From Enterocloster alcoholdehydrogenati (GTDB taxonomy: Bacteria > Bacillota > Clostridia > Lachnospirales > Lachnospiraceae): a stretch of DNA of 64,000 nucleotides. Numbering within the stretch: position 1 is the first letter of the stretch; each line of letters starts with the position of its first letter. The stretch spans positions 124,001-188,000 of the forward strand of contig NZ_BLTJ01000001.1 of NCBI RefSeq assembly GCF_013282095.1. Direction: 5' to 3'. The position numbers were made by a program, and so were the translations under genes. Shown piece by piece: positions 51,117 through 58,849 of the stretch. The notes under the pieces were generated by a model. That model worked only from the letters and a program-made list of their open reading frames with translations. It was not told where the DNA came from and ran no database searches.

Positions 51117-51150
51117 AAAAAAAGGGCTCCATACACCAGGTATGGGGCCC
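51117..51150 (-). terminator. intrinsic terminator between rpmA and obg
   Basis: On the minus strand GGGCCCCATAC-ctg-GTGTATGGAGCCC is followed by TTTTTTT (51123-51117). Just past it an inverted repeat TACCCG/CGGGTA precedes obg. It would lower obg expression relative to L21/L27. Confidence 0.85.
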
Positions 51151-51157
51151 CTCAGAA

Positions 51158-51448
51158 TTATTCGTTGATTGCTCTTGGGTAAACAGAAACCTGCTTTCTG
51201 TCTCTGCCCTTTCTTTCAAACTTAACAACTCCGTCTACTAATGCAAATAAGGTATCGTCACCGCCCTTACCTACGTTGTTGCCAGGATGAATGTGGGTAC
51301 CGCGCTGTCTGTACAGGATGTTTCCTGCCAGTACGAACTGTCCGTCAGCTCTCTTGGCTCCCAGCCTCTTAGACTCGGAATCACGGCCATTCTTAGTAGA
51401 ACCAACACCCTTTTTATGAGCGAATAACTGAAGGTTCATCTTTAACAT
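51158..51448 (-). CDS. rpmA: 50S ribosomal protein L27 (with Prp-cleaved N-terminal extension)
   Basis: L27 lies at the peptidyl-transferase centre. The N-terminus [17 protein letters not shown] contains the Firmicutes extension with cleavage motif LQLF|AHKK; Prp must remove it before the protein can work. The rest, [44 protein letters not shown], is standard. Prp is encoded directly upstream in the operon. Confidence 0.97.
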   Translation of the reverse strand: MLKMNLQLFAHKKGVGSTKNGRDSESKRLGAKRADGQFVLAGNILYRQRGTHIHPGNNVGKGGDDTLFALVDGVVKFERKGRDRKQVSVYPRAINE

Positions 51449-51451
51449 ATC

Positions 51452-51793
51452 TTACACCTCCTCAAACCGGATGATAATGTATGATCTCCCATAATCTTTC
51501 TCAATATTCTGAAGCCCCAGAACAAGAGATTTCATAAGGAGCTGTGATTCAGGGCTTATGTCTGAGGTGAACCGAAAATCAAACTGAACGTCCTCCTGTC
51601 CGGCTGCGCCCTCAAATGCATCTTCCGTAAATGTCTCTACCGAATTGTAAAAATTGATTGCAAGAGCAGATACCGCTGCGCAGATGATATCCTCACCCTC
51701 TTCGGCATAATCCGCATGGCCTTCAATCACAATCCCGCAGTAAAGTCCATTGCCTGAATCTCTGGAATTTTTTAATACAGTTGCCTGAATCAT
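51452..51793 (-). CDS. prp: ribosomal-processing cysteine protease Prp
   Basis: Prp cuts the N-terminal extension from L27. The 113 residues carry the catalytic pair His26 (IEGHADYAEEGED) and Cys38 (IICAAVSALAINFYNSVE). The gene lies between rplU and rpmA, with only three bases before rpmA, as in other Firmicutes. Confidence 0.95.
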   Translation of the reverse strand: MIQATVLKNSRDSGNGLYCGIVIEGHADYAEEGEDIICAAVSALAINFYNSVETFTEDAFEGAAGQEDVQFDFRFTSDISPESQLLMKSLVLGLQNIEKDYGRSYIIIRFEEV

Positions 51794-51804
51794 ATCATTT
51801 ACAA

Positions 51805-52113
51805 TTAGGCGTTGATCTTCTCGATCTTAACCTGTGTATAGAGCTGTCTGTGGCCATTCTTCTTGTGATAGCCAGTCTTTCTCTTATACTTGTAAACGAT
51901 CACTTTCTTAGCCTTGCCTTCCTTCTCAACTGTTGCTGTAACAGTTGCTCCGGCTACGGTTGGGCATCCGATCTGCAGTTCGCCGTTGTTCACAGCCAGC
52001 ACCTGGTCAAATGTTACGGTCTCGCCTGCGCCTGCGCCCAGTCTTTCTACCTTAATGACATCGCCTTCTGCTACCTTGTACTGCTTTCCGCCTGTTGCAA
52101 TAATCGCGTACAT
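51805..52113 (-). CDS. rplU: 50S ribosomal protein L21
   Basis: A 102-residue L21: [27 protein letters not shown], then the conserved C-terminus [30 protein letters not shown] 52113 follows AGGAGGTGCC; an earlier GTG in the same frame is within that site and unlikely. Confidence 0.97.
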   Translation of the reverse strand: MYAIIATGGKQYKVAEGDVIKVERLGAGAGETVTFDQVLAVNNGELQIGCPTVAGATVTATVEKEGKAKKVIVYKYKRKTGYHKKNGHRQLYTQVKIEKINA

Positions 52114-52210
52114 AAAAGGCACCTCCTATGTTCATTACTCGCCAGCTTCGGTGCCGGTTGTTTCAGATCACTCTGTTTCACCAGACTTTTACCCCGCTGT
52201 GCGGCATACT
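52114..52210 (-). ncRNA. candidate ribosomal protein L21 leader
   Basis: The roughly 95-nucleotide leader between the promoter and rplU has a compact structured sequence with two TGAAAC copies and ACCGGCACCGAAGCTGGCGAG near the start codon, as I recall for the Firmicutes L21 leader. Such leaders are thought to bind the ribosomal protein for autoregulation. Family membership was not tested. Confidence 0.6.
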
Positions 52211-52215
52211 TTTAT

Positions 52216-52244
52216 AATATATCATCCCTATTTTAATCTGTCAA
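52216..52244 (-). promoter_or_regulatory. rplU operon promoter
   Basis: Minus strand: TTGACA (52244-52239), 17-bp spacer, TATATT (52221-52216). The -35 box overlaps the TGA stop of the upstream kinase gene. Confidence 0.85.
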
Positions 52245-53305
52245 CATATTTTTTCAGCATTATTTTCCATTCGGATACTTTTTTCCCGAATGCCAAAAGC
52301 CGCAAAGTAATCATTTTCCTTTGGAATCCATTCCTGTTTAAACCGTTCCAGCATACTCTCTCCATTCCGCGCCAGAATCCGATTCAGCTGTTTAGCCGGA
52401 CTGACTTCACAGAAAAAGCGCAAATCCCAGATATCCCCAAAATAGGGATGCTGACTGTAAGAGCCTTCCACGATGTTCAGCCGGTTCCAGGATGTTTTGA
52501 CAAAATGATCCAAGGTCTGAGTTTTGCAGTCATAGACTTGATATTCCAAGCCCTCCCGTTCTCCCAGGTGATCCAGGATCTCCTCTTTAAACCGTTCATA
52601 ATCCACGTTAGCGCCCACCTGGTTCATTCGTTTCGGGGTACGCTGGTGGGGCTGCAAAAAGAAATCATCCATATGAAACAGATTGCAGGAGTAGACGCTC
52701 TGTAAAATACGTCCCATAGTGCTTTTTCCTGCAGCACACATCCCATCAATGGATATCAGGAGCATTTCCTTCTCGGCCAGCGCCTGATCAATCTTTACAA
52801 ACGCCTCATAATAGCGCGCATAGCAGTCTGCTACTACCCGGTATGCAGGGTGATAGGCTTCACAGTAACAGGCGCTGTGGCTTACCGGAGGACAGCCCCG
52901 GCTGCGGTACAGATCCAGATATACTTCGGCCTGTGCTTTTTCATAGGGGAGTTCTCCCTGCTCACAGCACTGCATCAAAAGAGTCAGTTTCTTCTCAAAC
53001 GCTTCCCTTGTTCCGCCCTTTCCATTTGCCGTCTCCACAAACAGACGATTCAGGGTATCAGGAGACAGCCCCTCATTCAAGGCATCTATGTAAATCCGGT
53101 GCATACCTCCCCCAATACTTTCACACACCACAGGAGGTTTTCTGCCCTTGCAGCCCTTCCATTCATCCTCCAGGCTTTTCAGACTTTTTTCAGGGCTGGT
53201 GACCATATGGCCTCCGCCAAACTCACTCTGATACAGCAGCTTTACAGCATCCTGAAGCTGCATCTGAGGGTATCTGTGAAAATGTTCCAATAATATTTCT
53301 TTCAT
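52241..53305 (-). CDS. P-loop kinase with an uncharacterised N-terminal domain
   Basis: The C-terminal half (about 178-354) is a uridine-kinase/PRK-like P-loop kinase: Walker A G188-MCAAGKST196, then HMDDFF (Asp213-Asp214), a motif shared with nicotinamide-riboside kinases, and a late IVEGSYSQHPYFGDIWDLRFFCEV strand. The N-terminal 165 residues (LLEHFHRYPQMQLQDAVKLLYQSEFGGGHM, CESIGGGMHRIYIDAL, Cys-rich near 138-148) match no domain I recognise. It follows an ECF transporter S gene by three bases, so the kinase may trap the imported compound by phosphorylation. The substrate is unknown. Confidence 0.7.
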   Translation of the reverse strand: MKEILLEHFHRYPQMQLQDAVKLLYQSEFGGGHMVTSPEKSLKSLEDEWKGCKGRKPPVVCESIGGGMHRIYIDALNEGLSPDTLNRLFVETANGKGGTREAFEKKLTLLMQCCEQGELPYEKAQAEVYLDLYRSRGCPPVSHSACYCEAYHPAYRVVADCYARYYEAFVKIDQALAEKEMLLISIDGMCAAGKSTMGRILQSVYSCNLFHMDDFFLQPHQRTPKRMNQVGANVDYERFKEEILDHLGEREGLEYQVYDCKTQTLDHFVKTSWNRLNIVEGSYSQHPYFGDIWDLRFFCEVSPAKQLNRILARNGESMLERFKQEWIPKENDYFAAFGIREKSIRMENNAEKIC

Positions 53306-53308
53306 TTG

Positions 53309-53839
53309 TTATTTGATTACCTTTGCTTTTCTTAATGCTACAATGATAACAGGAATAAGCACAATCTGCAATACAATTCCCGGAACAGCCTTAAGAAGCG
53401 CACCGCTTAGAAAGATTTTTACAGAGAAAGCATTTCCCATAATGCCGTAGAGCACCATGCTTACCACACCCCATACAATACGCCCGCCAATCATGGCTCC
53501 GATCAGGCTCACATAAATGGATACCATATTTTTTTCCAGTTTTTCATAGAGAATCCCTGTAATAGCACCATAAGCAGCCAGTTCAAATGCCATAGCGGCG
53601 GCTACCGGCATCATCGGGGGCATTCCAAACATAACGCTTCGCAGCAGCGGCACAATCAAACCTACAGTCAGTCCCCACTGCCATCCGCAGACATAGCCGC
53701 AGATCAGTACCGGGATGTGCATGGGAAGGAGCATACTTCCTATGGTTGGGATCTGTCCTGTAAAGAAGGGAAGCACAATTCCCAAAGCCAGAAACAGCGC
53801 TGCACCTGCCATGTTTTTTGTTGAAAATCTTTCCGTCAT
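53309..53839 (-). CDS. ECF transporter substrate-binding (S) component
   Basis: A 176-residue membrane protein with about five to six helices. An S-component pattern is visible in the N-terminal Ala-rich helix (KNMAGAALFLALGIVLPFF) and LLPMHIPVLICGYVCGWQWGLTVGLIVPLLRSVMFGMPP. S components bind a vitamin or precursor and dock on a shared EcfA-A'-T module, not present here. I chose ATG 53839 with AGGAGAG upstream. It heads a two-gene operon with the P-loop kinase and is preceded by a terminator-containing leader. Confidence 0.82.
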   Translation of the reverse strand: MTERFSTKNMAGAALFLALGIVLPFFTGQIPTIGSMLLPMHIPVLICGYVCGWQWGLTVGLIVPLLRSVMFGMPPMMPVAAAMAFELAAYGAITGILYEKLEKNMVSIYVSLIGAMIGGRIVWGVVSMVLYGIMGNAFSVKIFLSGALLKAVPGIVLQIVLIPVIIVALRKAKVIK

Positions 53840-53860
53840 ACCTTGCTCTCCTTTTTGCAC

Positions 53861-54000
53861 AAAAAAACCAGAAAAATACATATCCTGCCGGATATCAGTA
53901 CCTTCCTGGTATCAATTATGCGTTTTCTATTAAATTTTTAGATCTGCTGCTTTAAAAGCACATAGCGGCTTCTGCCGGAAAGCTGACTTCTGCCAGCCGA
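53861..54000 (-). ncRNA. unidentified attenuator leader RNA before the ECF-kinase operon
   Basis: Minus strand: promoter-proximal part contains CGGCT (53999-53995) pairing with AGCCG (53970-53966), and two copies of GGCAGAAG (53994-53987 and 53976-53969). Then ACCAGGAAGGTAC (53910-53898) pairs over 13 positions, with G-U pairs, with GTATTTTTCTGGT (53879-53867), around an inner ATATCC/GGATAT hairpin. Seven T residues and then the ribosome-binding site follow. This is a terminator between promoter and first gene, so a riboswitch or protein-controlled attenuator is likely. I could not match it to a known class. Confidence 0.7.
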
Positions 54001-54007
54001 TGAATTC

Positions 54008-54036
54008 ATTATAGCTAAAAGAACGGTTTACGTCAA
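54008..54036 (-). promoter_or_regulatory. ECF-kinase operon promoter
   Basis: Minus strand: TTGACG (54036-54031), 17-bp spacer, TATAAT (54013-54008). Confidence 0.85.
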
Positions 54037-54048
54037 GAAAATGTGTGC

Positions 54049-54079
54049 GGGAAAGATATTTTCATCCATCCGCTTTCCC
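54049..54079 (-). terminator. weak hairpin after trkH
   Basis: Minus strand GGGAAAG/CTTTCCC with a 17-base loop, followed by GCACACATTTTCTT. It may end the trkAH transcript just before the ECF promoter. Confidence 0.45.
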
Positions 54080-54080
54080 T

Positions 54081-55520
54081 TTACCCCCTCTTCCATGTTC
54101 CCGGTGAAAACAGAACAAGGATGGGAAACAGTTCCAGCCTTCCAGCCAGCATATCAAAAATCAGAACCAGCTTGGACAAGTCAGAAAGCATGGAGAAATT
54201 TGAGCTTGGGCCGACCACCGACAAACCGGGACCGATGTTGTTAAAATTGGCGGCTACTGCGGAAAAACTGGTGGCAAAATCAAAATTGTCCAGACTGACC
54301 AGCAGCACAGAAACCGTAAAAATGAACGCATACAGAATCAGATATGCATTTAAAGACCGCAAAACAGGGTGCCCCAGCACCTTTCCCTCATATTTGATTA
54401 CCTTTACGCTGCGGGGATGAATTACCGCGGCCATCTCCTTTTTCGCTTCCTTAAAGGCCATCATGATTCGGGACACCTTAATGCCGCCGCCGGTGCTTCC
54501 GGCGCAGGCTCCGGTAAACATAAGCAGCAGGAGAATATATTTTGAAAACTCCGGCCACTGGTCAAAATTTACGCTGGCATAGCCTGTGGTTGTGATAATA
54601 GATGATACCTGAAACAGAGCATGATGAACCGCCAAAAACAAAGAAGGAAACAAATGGCGCACATTGAGGGTGATCAGGACTACGGCTGCAAGAATAATTG
54701 CCAGATATCCTCTCATTTCCTCACAGCGGAAGGCGTCTTTGGGCCTTTTAATCAGCAGCAGATAATAAACATTGAAATTCACGCCAAAAAGAATCATGGC
54801 AATGCTTAAAACAGCCTGCTGATACAGGGTATACTCGGCCTGACCACTGTTTCGGCAGGAAAAGCCGCCAGTGCCCGCAGCGCCAAAGCTCATGCATATG
54901 GTATCGAAAATGGGCATACCGCCGATCAGGAGAAAAACCATGGTCATGACTGTCATTAGGAAATAGATCTGATACAGCAGCTTTGCCGTAATGCGGATCT
55001 TGGGAACCAGTTTTCCCACCGATGGCCCCGGACTTTCCGCCCGCATGATGTGCATATTATAGTCGCCTGCCATGGGAAGAATGGACAGAATAAATACAAG
55101 GATCCCCATGCCGCCGATCCAGTGGGAAAAACTGCGCCAGATCAAAGTAGCCCTGGACAGATCCTCCACCTTCGGCACCACACTGGAGCCGGTAGTTGTA
55201 AAACCGGATACGATTTCAAACAGCGCGTCAATAAAGCGGGGAATCTCTCCGCTGAGCCAAAACGGCATACATCCAAAAAGGCTGAGTACGATCCAGCCCA
55301 TCGATACCAGCACAAACCCCTCTTTCGCAAAAAACATTTTCACCTCAGGCTTCTTTCTGGTACACAGAAAACCCAGAAGCCCGCAAACACAGGCTACAGC
55401 CATATAACAGGTGATTACGGATTCACGGTAAACCGCTGCTGCTGCGATAGGAATGAGCAGAAGAAGGGCTTCGATATTCATAATCCAGCCCAGCATATAG
55501 ATAATAATACTTCTATTCAT
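54081..55520 (-). CDS. trkH: Trk/Ktr-type potassium transporter membrane subunit TrkH
   Basis: A 479-residue K+ channel-like transporter with four repeated pore units. Filter-like segments are FTTTGSSVV, GAAGTGGFS, TTTGYAS (ITTTGYASVNF) and VGPSSNFS; GACAGSTGGGIKVSR is the conserved intracellular part. It forms a complex with TrkA, encoded immediately upstream. The two are inserted between rng and rplU. Confidence 0.95.
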   Translation of the reverse strand: MNRSIIIYMLGWIMNIEALLLLIPIAAAAVYRESVITCYMAVACVCGLLGFLCTRKKPEVKMFFAKEGFVLVSMGWIVLSLFGCMPFWLSGEIPRFIDALFEIVSGFTTTGSSVVPKVEDLSRATLIWRSFSHWIGGMGILVFILSILPMAGDYNMHIMRAESPGPSVGKLVPKIRITAKLLYQIYFLMTVMTMVFLLIGGMPIFDTICMSFGAAGTGGFSCRNSGQAEYTLYQQAVLSIAMILFGVNFNVYYLLLIKRPKDAFRCEEMRGYLAIILAAVVLITLNVRHLFPSLFLAVHHALFQVSSIITTTGYASVNFDQWPEFSKYILLLLMFTGACAGSTGGGIKVSRIMMAFKEAKKEMAAVIHPRSVKVIKYEGKVLGHPVLRSLNAYLILYAFIFTVSVLLVSLDNFDFATSFSAVAANFNNIGPGLSVVGPSSNFSMLSDLSKLVLIFDMLAGRLELFPILVLFSPGTWKRG

Positions 55521-55533
55521 CTCTTCCCCGCCT

Positions 55534-56892
55534 TTACTTTAAAATATCTGTCAGATCATTTAAACCGGTACAGGTCGTCACTACCACCACCGTATCACCA
55601 GCCTGGATCGTATCTTTGCCGCGGGGGGTAATAATCGTTCCTCCCCGGTTAATGCAGGCGATCAGAAGGTTATCTTTCAGTTTGAGCTGCTCCAGAGAGA
55701 CCCCAAGAATGGGAGAGCCTTCTTTTACCCGAAACTCCAGCGCCTCGGCTTTATCCGCCGCAATCTTATAAAGGGTCTCGATATTACTGCTTCCCATGGA
55801 ATTCTGCATAGCCCGGACATACTGGAGAATGATCTCCGCCGTCAGCATCTTGGGCTGAATCAGGCTTCCCAGATTTAAGGAATTTACTACATTTTCAAAG
55901 GCGATCTTATTGACCTTTGTAATCAGCTTCGCCTTAGACTGACTGGCCGCATAAAGGGACAGCATGATATTTTCCTCGTCAAATCCGGTCAGACTGGCAA
56001 ATGCCTCCGTCTGACGGATGCCCTCTTCTAAAAGCAGCTGTTCATCGGTTCCGTCTCCGTGAATAATCATGGCCTTGGGAAGCTGTTCACTTAAACGGCG
56101 GCAGCGCTCCTCATCCCGTTCGATGATCTTAATCTTGATCTTCGTATCCTCCAGCAGATTGCACAGATAATGTGTCAATTTGCCGCCGCCTACAAACATG
56201 GCGCTCTTAACGGAGTTGTTGTCAATTCCCGCCTTTTTGAAAAATTCGGCGCTGTCCTGATGTGAGGCAATAAAAGAAATTTTGTCTCCCTTTTTCATCA
56301 CGAAATTTCCATCCGGAATCACCACGTCATTTCCCCGTTCTACCACGCAGATCAGCACATTGCTCTTTAGACGGCTGACCACATCCACGACCTTCATCCC
56401 ATCCAGATTAGAATATTCCGGTATCAGGAATTTTAAGAGTTCAATCCTCCCTTTGGCAAAGGGCTCGATCTTGATGGCAGACGGAAAACGTAAAATGCGC
56501 GCGATCTCCCTGGCTGCCGCCAGCTCCGGATTGATTGCCAGCGACAGATTCAGTTCTTCACGAATATAACGGATCTCTGCTGAATACTCAGGATTACGGA
56601 TACGGGCAATGGTATGGCAGTTGCCTGCCTTTTTTGCAATCAGGCAGCAGAGCATATTCAGTTCATCGGAATTTGTAGTCGCAATCAGCAGATCCGCATC
56701 CTGGATCCCTGCCTCCATCTGCACCTGGTAAATGGCCCCATTCCCTGTCACTCCCATCACGTCAGCGCTGTCAGAAAGATTCTGAATCGCCTCATCATTT
56801 GTATCAATCAGCGTAATATCATGATTTTCCCGGTTCAGCTGCTCGGCCAGTGTGGTTCCCACCTTGCCGCAGCCAACAATTATGATTTTCAT
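55534..56892 (-). CDS. trkA: Trk system potassium transporter regulatory subunit TrkA
   Basis: A 452-residue cytoplasmic gating protein with two RCK repeats. Each RCK_N has a Rossmann motif (IIVGCGKVGTTLAEQLNRE; SAMFVGGGKLTHYLCNLL), and each RCK_C follows (about 135-220 and 365-450). It binds NAD(H) and controls TrkH. The start overlaps the rng stop by four bases (ATGA). Confidence 0.96.
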   Translation of the reverse strand: MKIIIVGCGKVGTTLAEQLNRENHDITLIDTNDEAIQNLSDSADVMGVTGNGAIYQVQMEAGIQDADLLIATTNSDELNMLCCLIAKKAGNCHTIARIRNPEYSAEIRYIREELNLSLAINPELAAAREIARILRFPSAIKIEPFAKGRIELLKFLIPEYSNLDGMKVVDVVSRLKSNVLICVVERGNDVVIPDGNFVMKKGDKISFIASHQDSAEFFKKAGIDNNSVKSAMFVGGGKLTHYLCNLLEDTKIKIKIIERDEERCRRLSEQLPKAMIIHGDGTDEQLLLEEGIRQTEAFASLTGFDEENIMLSLYAASQSKAKLITKVNKIAFENVVNSLNLGSLIQPKMLTAEIILQYVRAMQNSMGSSNIETLYKIAADKAEALEFRVKEGSPILGVSLEQLKLKDNLLIACINRGGTIITPRGKDTIQAGDTVVVVTTCTGLNDLTDILK

Positions 56893-58103
56893 ATCCTCAT
56901 ATCCCCCTGCATCCCATCATAGGTTTGGCCAGCCTGTTCATAGAGCGGTTTTCTCACCTTTTTTCTTGTGATCTCCACCAGTCCCAACGGCGTCATATCT
57001 ACCACCACCGTCCGAATGGGATCCTTTGATACAGCCTGTTTTAAACTGTCAAGGAGCTCCTTTTTATCTTCCTCATGTTCCATGTCGATAAAATCCACCA
57101 TAATGATACCGGAAAGATTCCTAAGCCGCAGCTGCAGTGCGATCGCATCGGCTGCCTCTTTATTGATCTTTCGTATGGTATCTGCCATTTTCTTTTTTCC
57201 CTCATATTTCCCGGTGTTTACATCAATGACTGTCATGGCCTCTGTGGGCTCGATCACCAGATAACCACCGGATTTTAACCAGACCCGTTTTCCAAGGGCC
57301 TTTTTAAGAACCGTTTCCAGACTGTAAAGCCTGGAAAGAGGCAGAAGGCTATCCTCATAAAACTGAAGCTTTTCTGCGTCTTTTACCTGCTCCTGCCCCA
57401 GATAAGTCCTGAGCTGTCCGTAAATCTCTTTATCGTCCGTCACAATGGCATCCAGCTGTCCCTCATAGGCATCCCGGATCCCTGTGATGTAGGAAGGAAG
57501 GGGCTTGTACAGACAGGAGCCGCAGGTTCTGCAGGCCCCGTCTGCCATCAGCTTTCTAAGCTGGTCTCTTAAAAGCATATACTCCTTTAAAAGCGCACTG
57601 GTTCCTGCCTGCTCTGCATTGGTCCGCACAATAACGCCCATGCCCTCCAGATTCGCCGCATCCAGGCAGGCTTTTGCTGCTTCTCTAAACTGGCTGTCTT
57701 TGATCTTGCCTGAAAATCCGATTCCCTTTTTTCCTGCTGTGACTACACAGAAACGGCCAGGAAGAGAGAGATTGGCGGTCAGCACCGGGGCTTTTGTCTT
57801 CACCCCGTCTTTGCTGACCTGAACCAGAATCTCATCTCCCTGGCGCAAAGGGCCTTCCTTTCGGCCGGCATCTGTAAACAAGTGACTGCGATTCTCTGTA
57901 AGGCTGTAGTACCCCACACAGACTCCCGCATCCACAAACGCCGCGTTAATACCGGGAACTACCTTCTGAACCCGTCCCACATAGATATGATTTACAGTGG
58001 AACTGCCTTCTTCTTCAAGCATAAGTTCTTCTGCTTCCCCGTCCCGGATCAGCGCTGTACATATTTTTCCATGAAGCCTTGTAATAATCCGTTTTTCCAT
58101 CAC
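56889..58103 (-). CDS. rng: Rne/Rng family ribonuclease (RNase G-like)
   Basis: A 404-residue endoribonuclease for RNA processing and decay. An N-terminal S1 domain (NHIYVGRVQKVVPGINAAFVDAGV) is followed by the catalytic region with TEAMTVIDVNTGKYEG and GIIMVDFIDMEHEEDK, whose aspartates bind Mg. A CRTCGSC segment near 193-199 may be a zinc site. It lacks the C-terminal degradosome scaffold of RNase E. Overlaps both neighbours by four bases. Confidence 0.95.
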   Translation of the reverse strand: MMEKRIITRLHGKICTALIRDGEAEELMLEEEGSSTVNHIYVGRVQKVVPGINAAFVDAGVCVGYYSLTENRSHLFTDAGRKEGPLRQGDEILVQVSKDGVKTKAPVLTANLSLPGRFCVVTAGKKGIGFSGKIKDSQFREAAKACLDAANLEGMGVIVRTNAEQAGTSALLKEYMLLRDQLRKLMADGACRTCGSCLYKPLPSYITGIRDAYEGQLDAIVTDDKEIYGQLRTYLGQEQVKDAEKLQFYEDSLLPLSRLYSLETVLKKALGKRVWLKSGGYLVIEPTEAMTVIDVNTGKYEGKKKMADTIRKINKEAADAIALQLRLRNLSGIIMVDFIDMEHEEDKKELLDSLKQAVSKDPIRTVVVDMTPLGLVEITRKKVRKPLYEQAGQTYDGMQGDMRI

Positions 58104-58849
58104 GCAATATCCTGTCCTAACGCTCCCAGGGGAATAAAGGCGTGTTTTCCTTTCTCTCTCTCCTGCTCGGAAGCCTGATCCGCATATACTTCCTCTCTCT
58201 GAACCATAAATGCAAACGGCGGGCGTTGGGTTCCCAGCCTCTCATAATAAGCGTCCAGAAGAAGTTCAGGCTTGATATTGGCTGCGCTTCCTGTTGAGAC
58301 TTTCATAAAGAGCCGCGTTTTTTCATCCCTCTCTCCCGGCATTACAGAAAGTTCATATATAAACGGCTTAAGGTCCATCTCCTTTTCTCCCTTTTTTGTC
58401 TTTTTAAGGACAATGACCTGAGGCTGATCAAAAAAGGCTGTGAATTTTCTAAACCACTCCTCTTCGCTTTCATTCTCCGGCTCGTATCCAGGCCGGAAGG
58501 TCAGAGTGTAGTCTGCAGCAGCCACGCTTGACATGGCATTGGCTGCTGTGTCAGGAAGCAGCCTGTACTCTGCGATCTCAAAGCCTTCCGCCATAACGGC
58601 ATTTAAACGATCCATCATCCGGGCCGTAGAGTCGGTGGAATGTACCTCAATATCCACATACTCTCCGTTGCTGGTTATTCCCACACCAAGAGGAGCGGCA
58701 AAGGACATGATCTGATGGGGACTGAAGCCGCCGCTGTAGCAGATCTCCACATCCGCTCTGCGGATAGCTTTCTGGAAGTAGCGCATTACATCCAGATGTC
58801 CGATGAATTTCATATTTCCTGTTTTTCTGAACTTAATACGGATTTTCAT
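58100..58849 (-). CDS. TIGR03936 family radical-SAM-associated protein (DUF2344)
   Basis: A 249-residue protein with the opening IRIKFRKTGNMKFIGHLDVMRYFQKAIRRA, followed by YSGGFSPHQIMSFAAPLGVGITSNGEYVDIE, which are family hallmarks. In many species it is fused to or coupled with the TIGR03960 radical SAM protein, as here (four-base overlap). The function is unknown; a tRNA/rRNA modification role has been guessed from context. Confidence 0.92.
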   Translation of the reverse strand: MKIRIKFRKTGNMKFIGHLDVMRYFQKAIRRADVEICYSGGFSPHQIMSFAAPLGVGITSNGEYVDIEVHSTDSTARMMDRLNAVMAEGFEIAEYRLLPDTAANAMSSVAAADYTLTFRPGYEPENESEEEWFRKFTAFFDQPQVIVLKKTKKGEKEMDLKPFIYELSVMPGERDEKTRLFMKVSTGSAANIKPELLLDAYYERLGTQRPPFAFMVQREEVYADQASEQEREKGKHAFIPLGALGQDIA

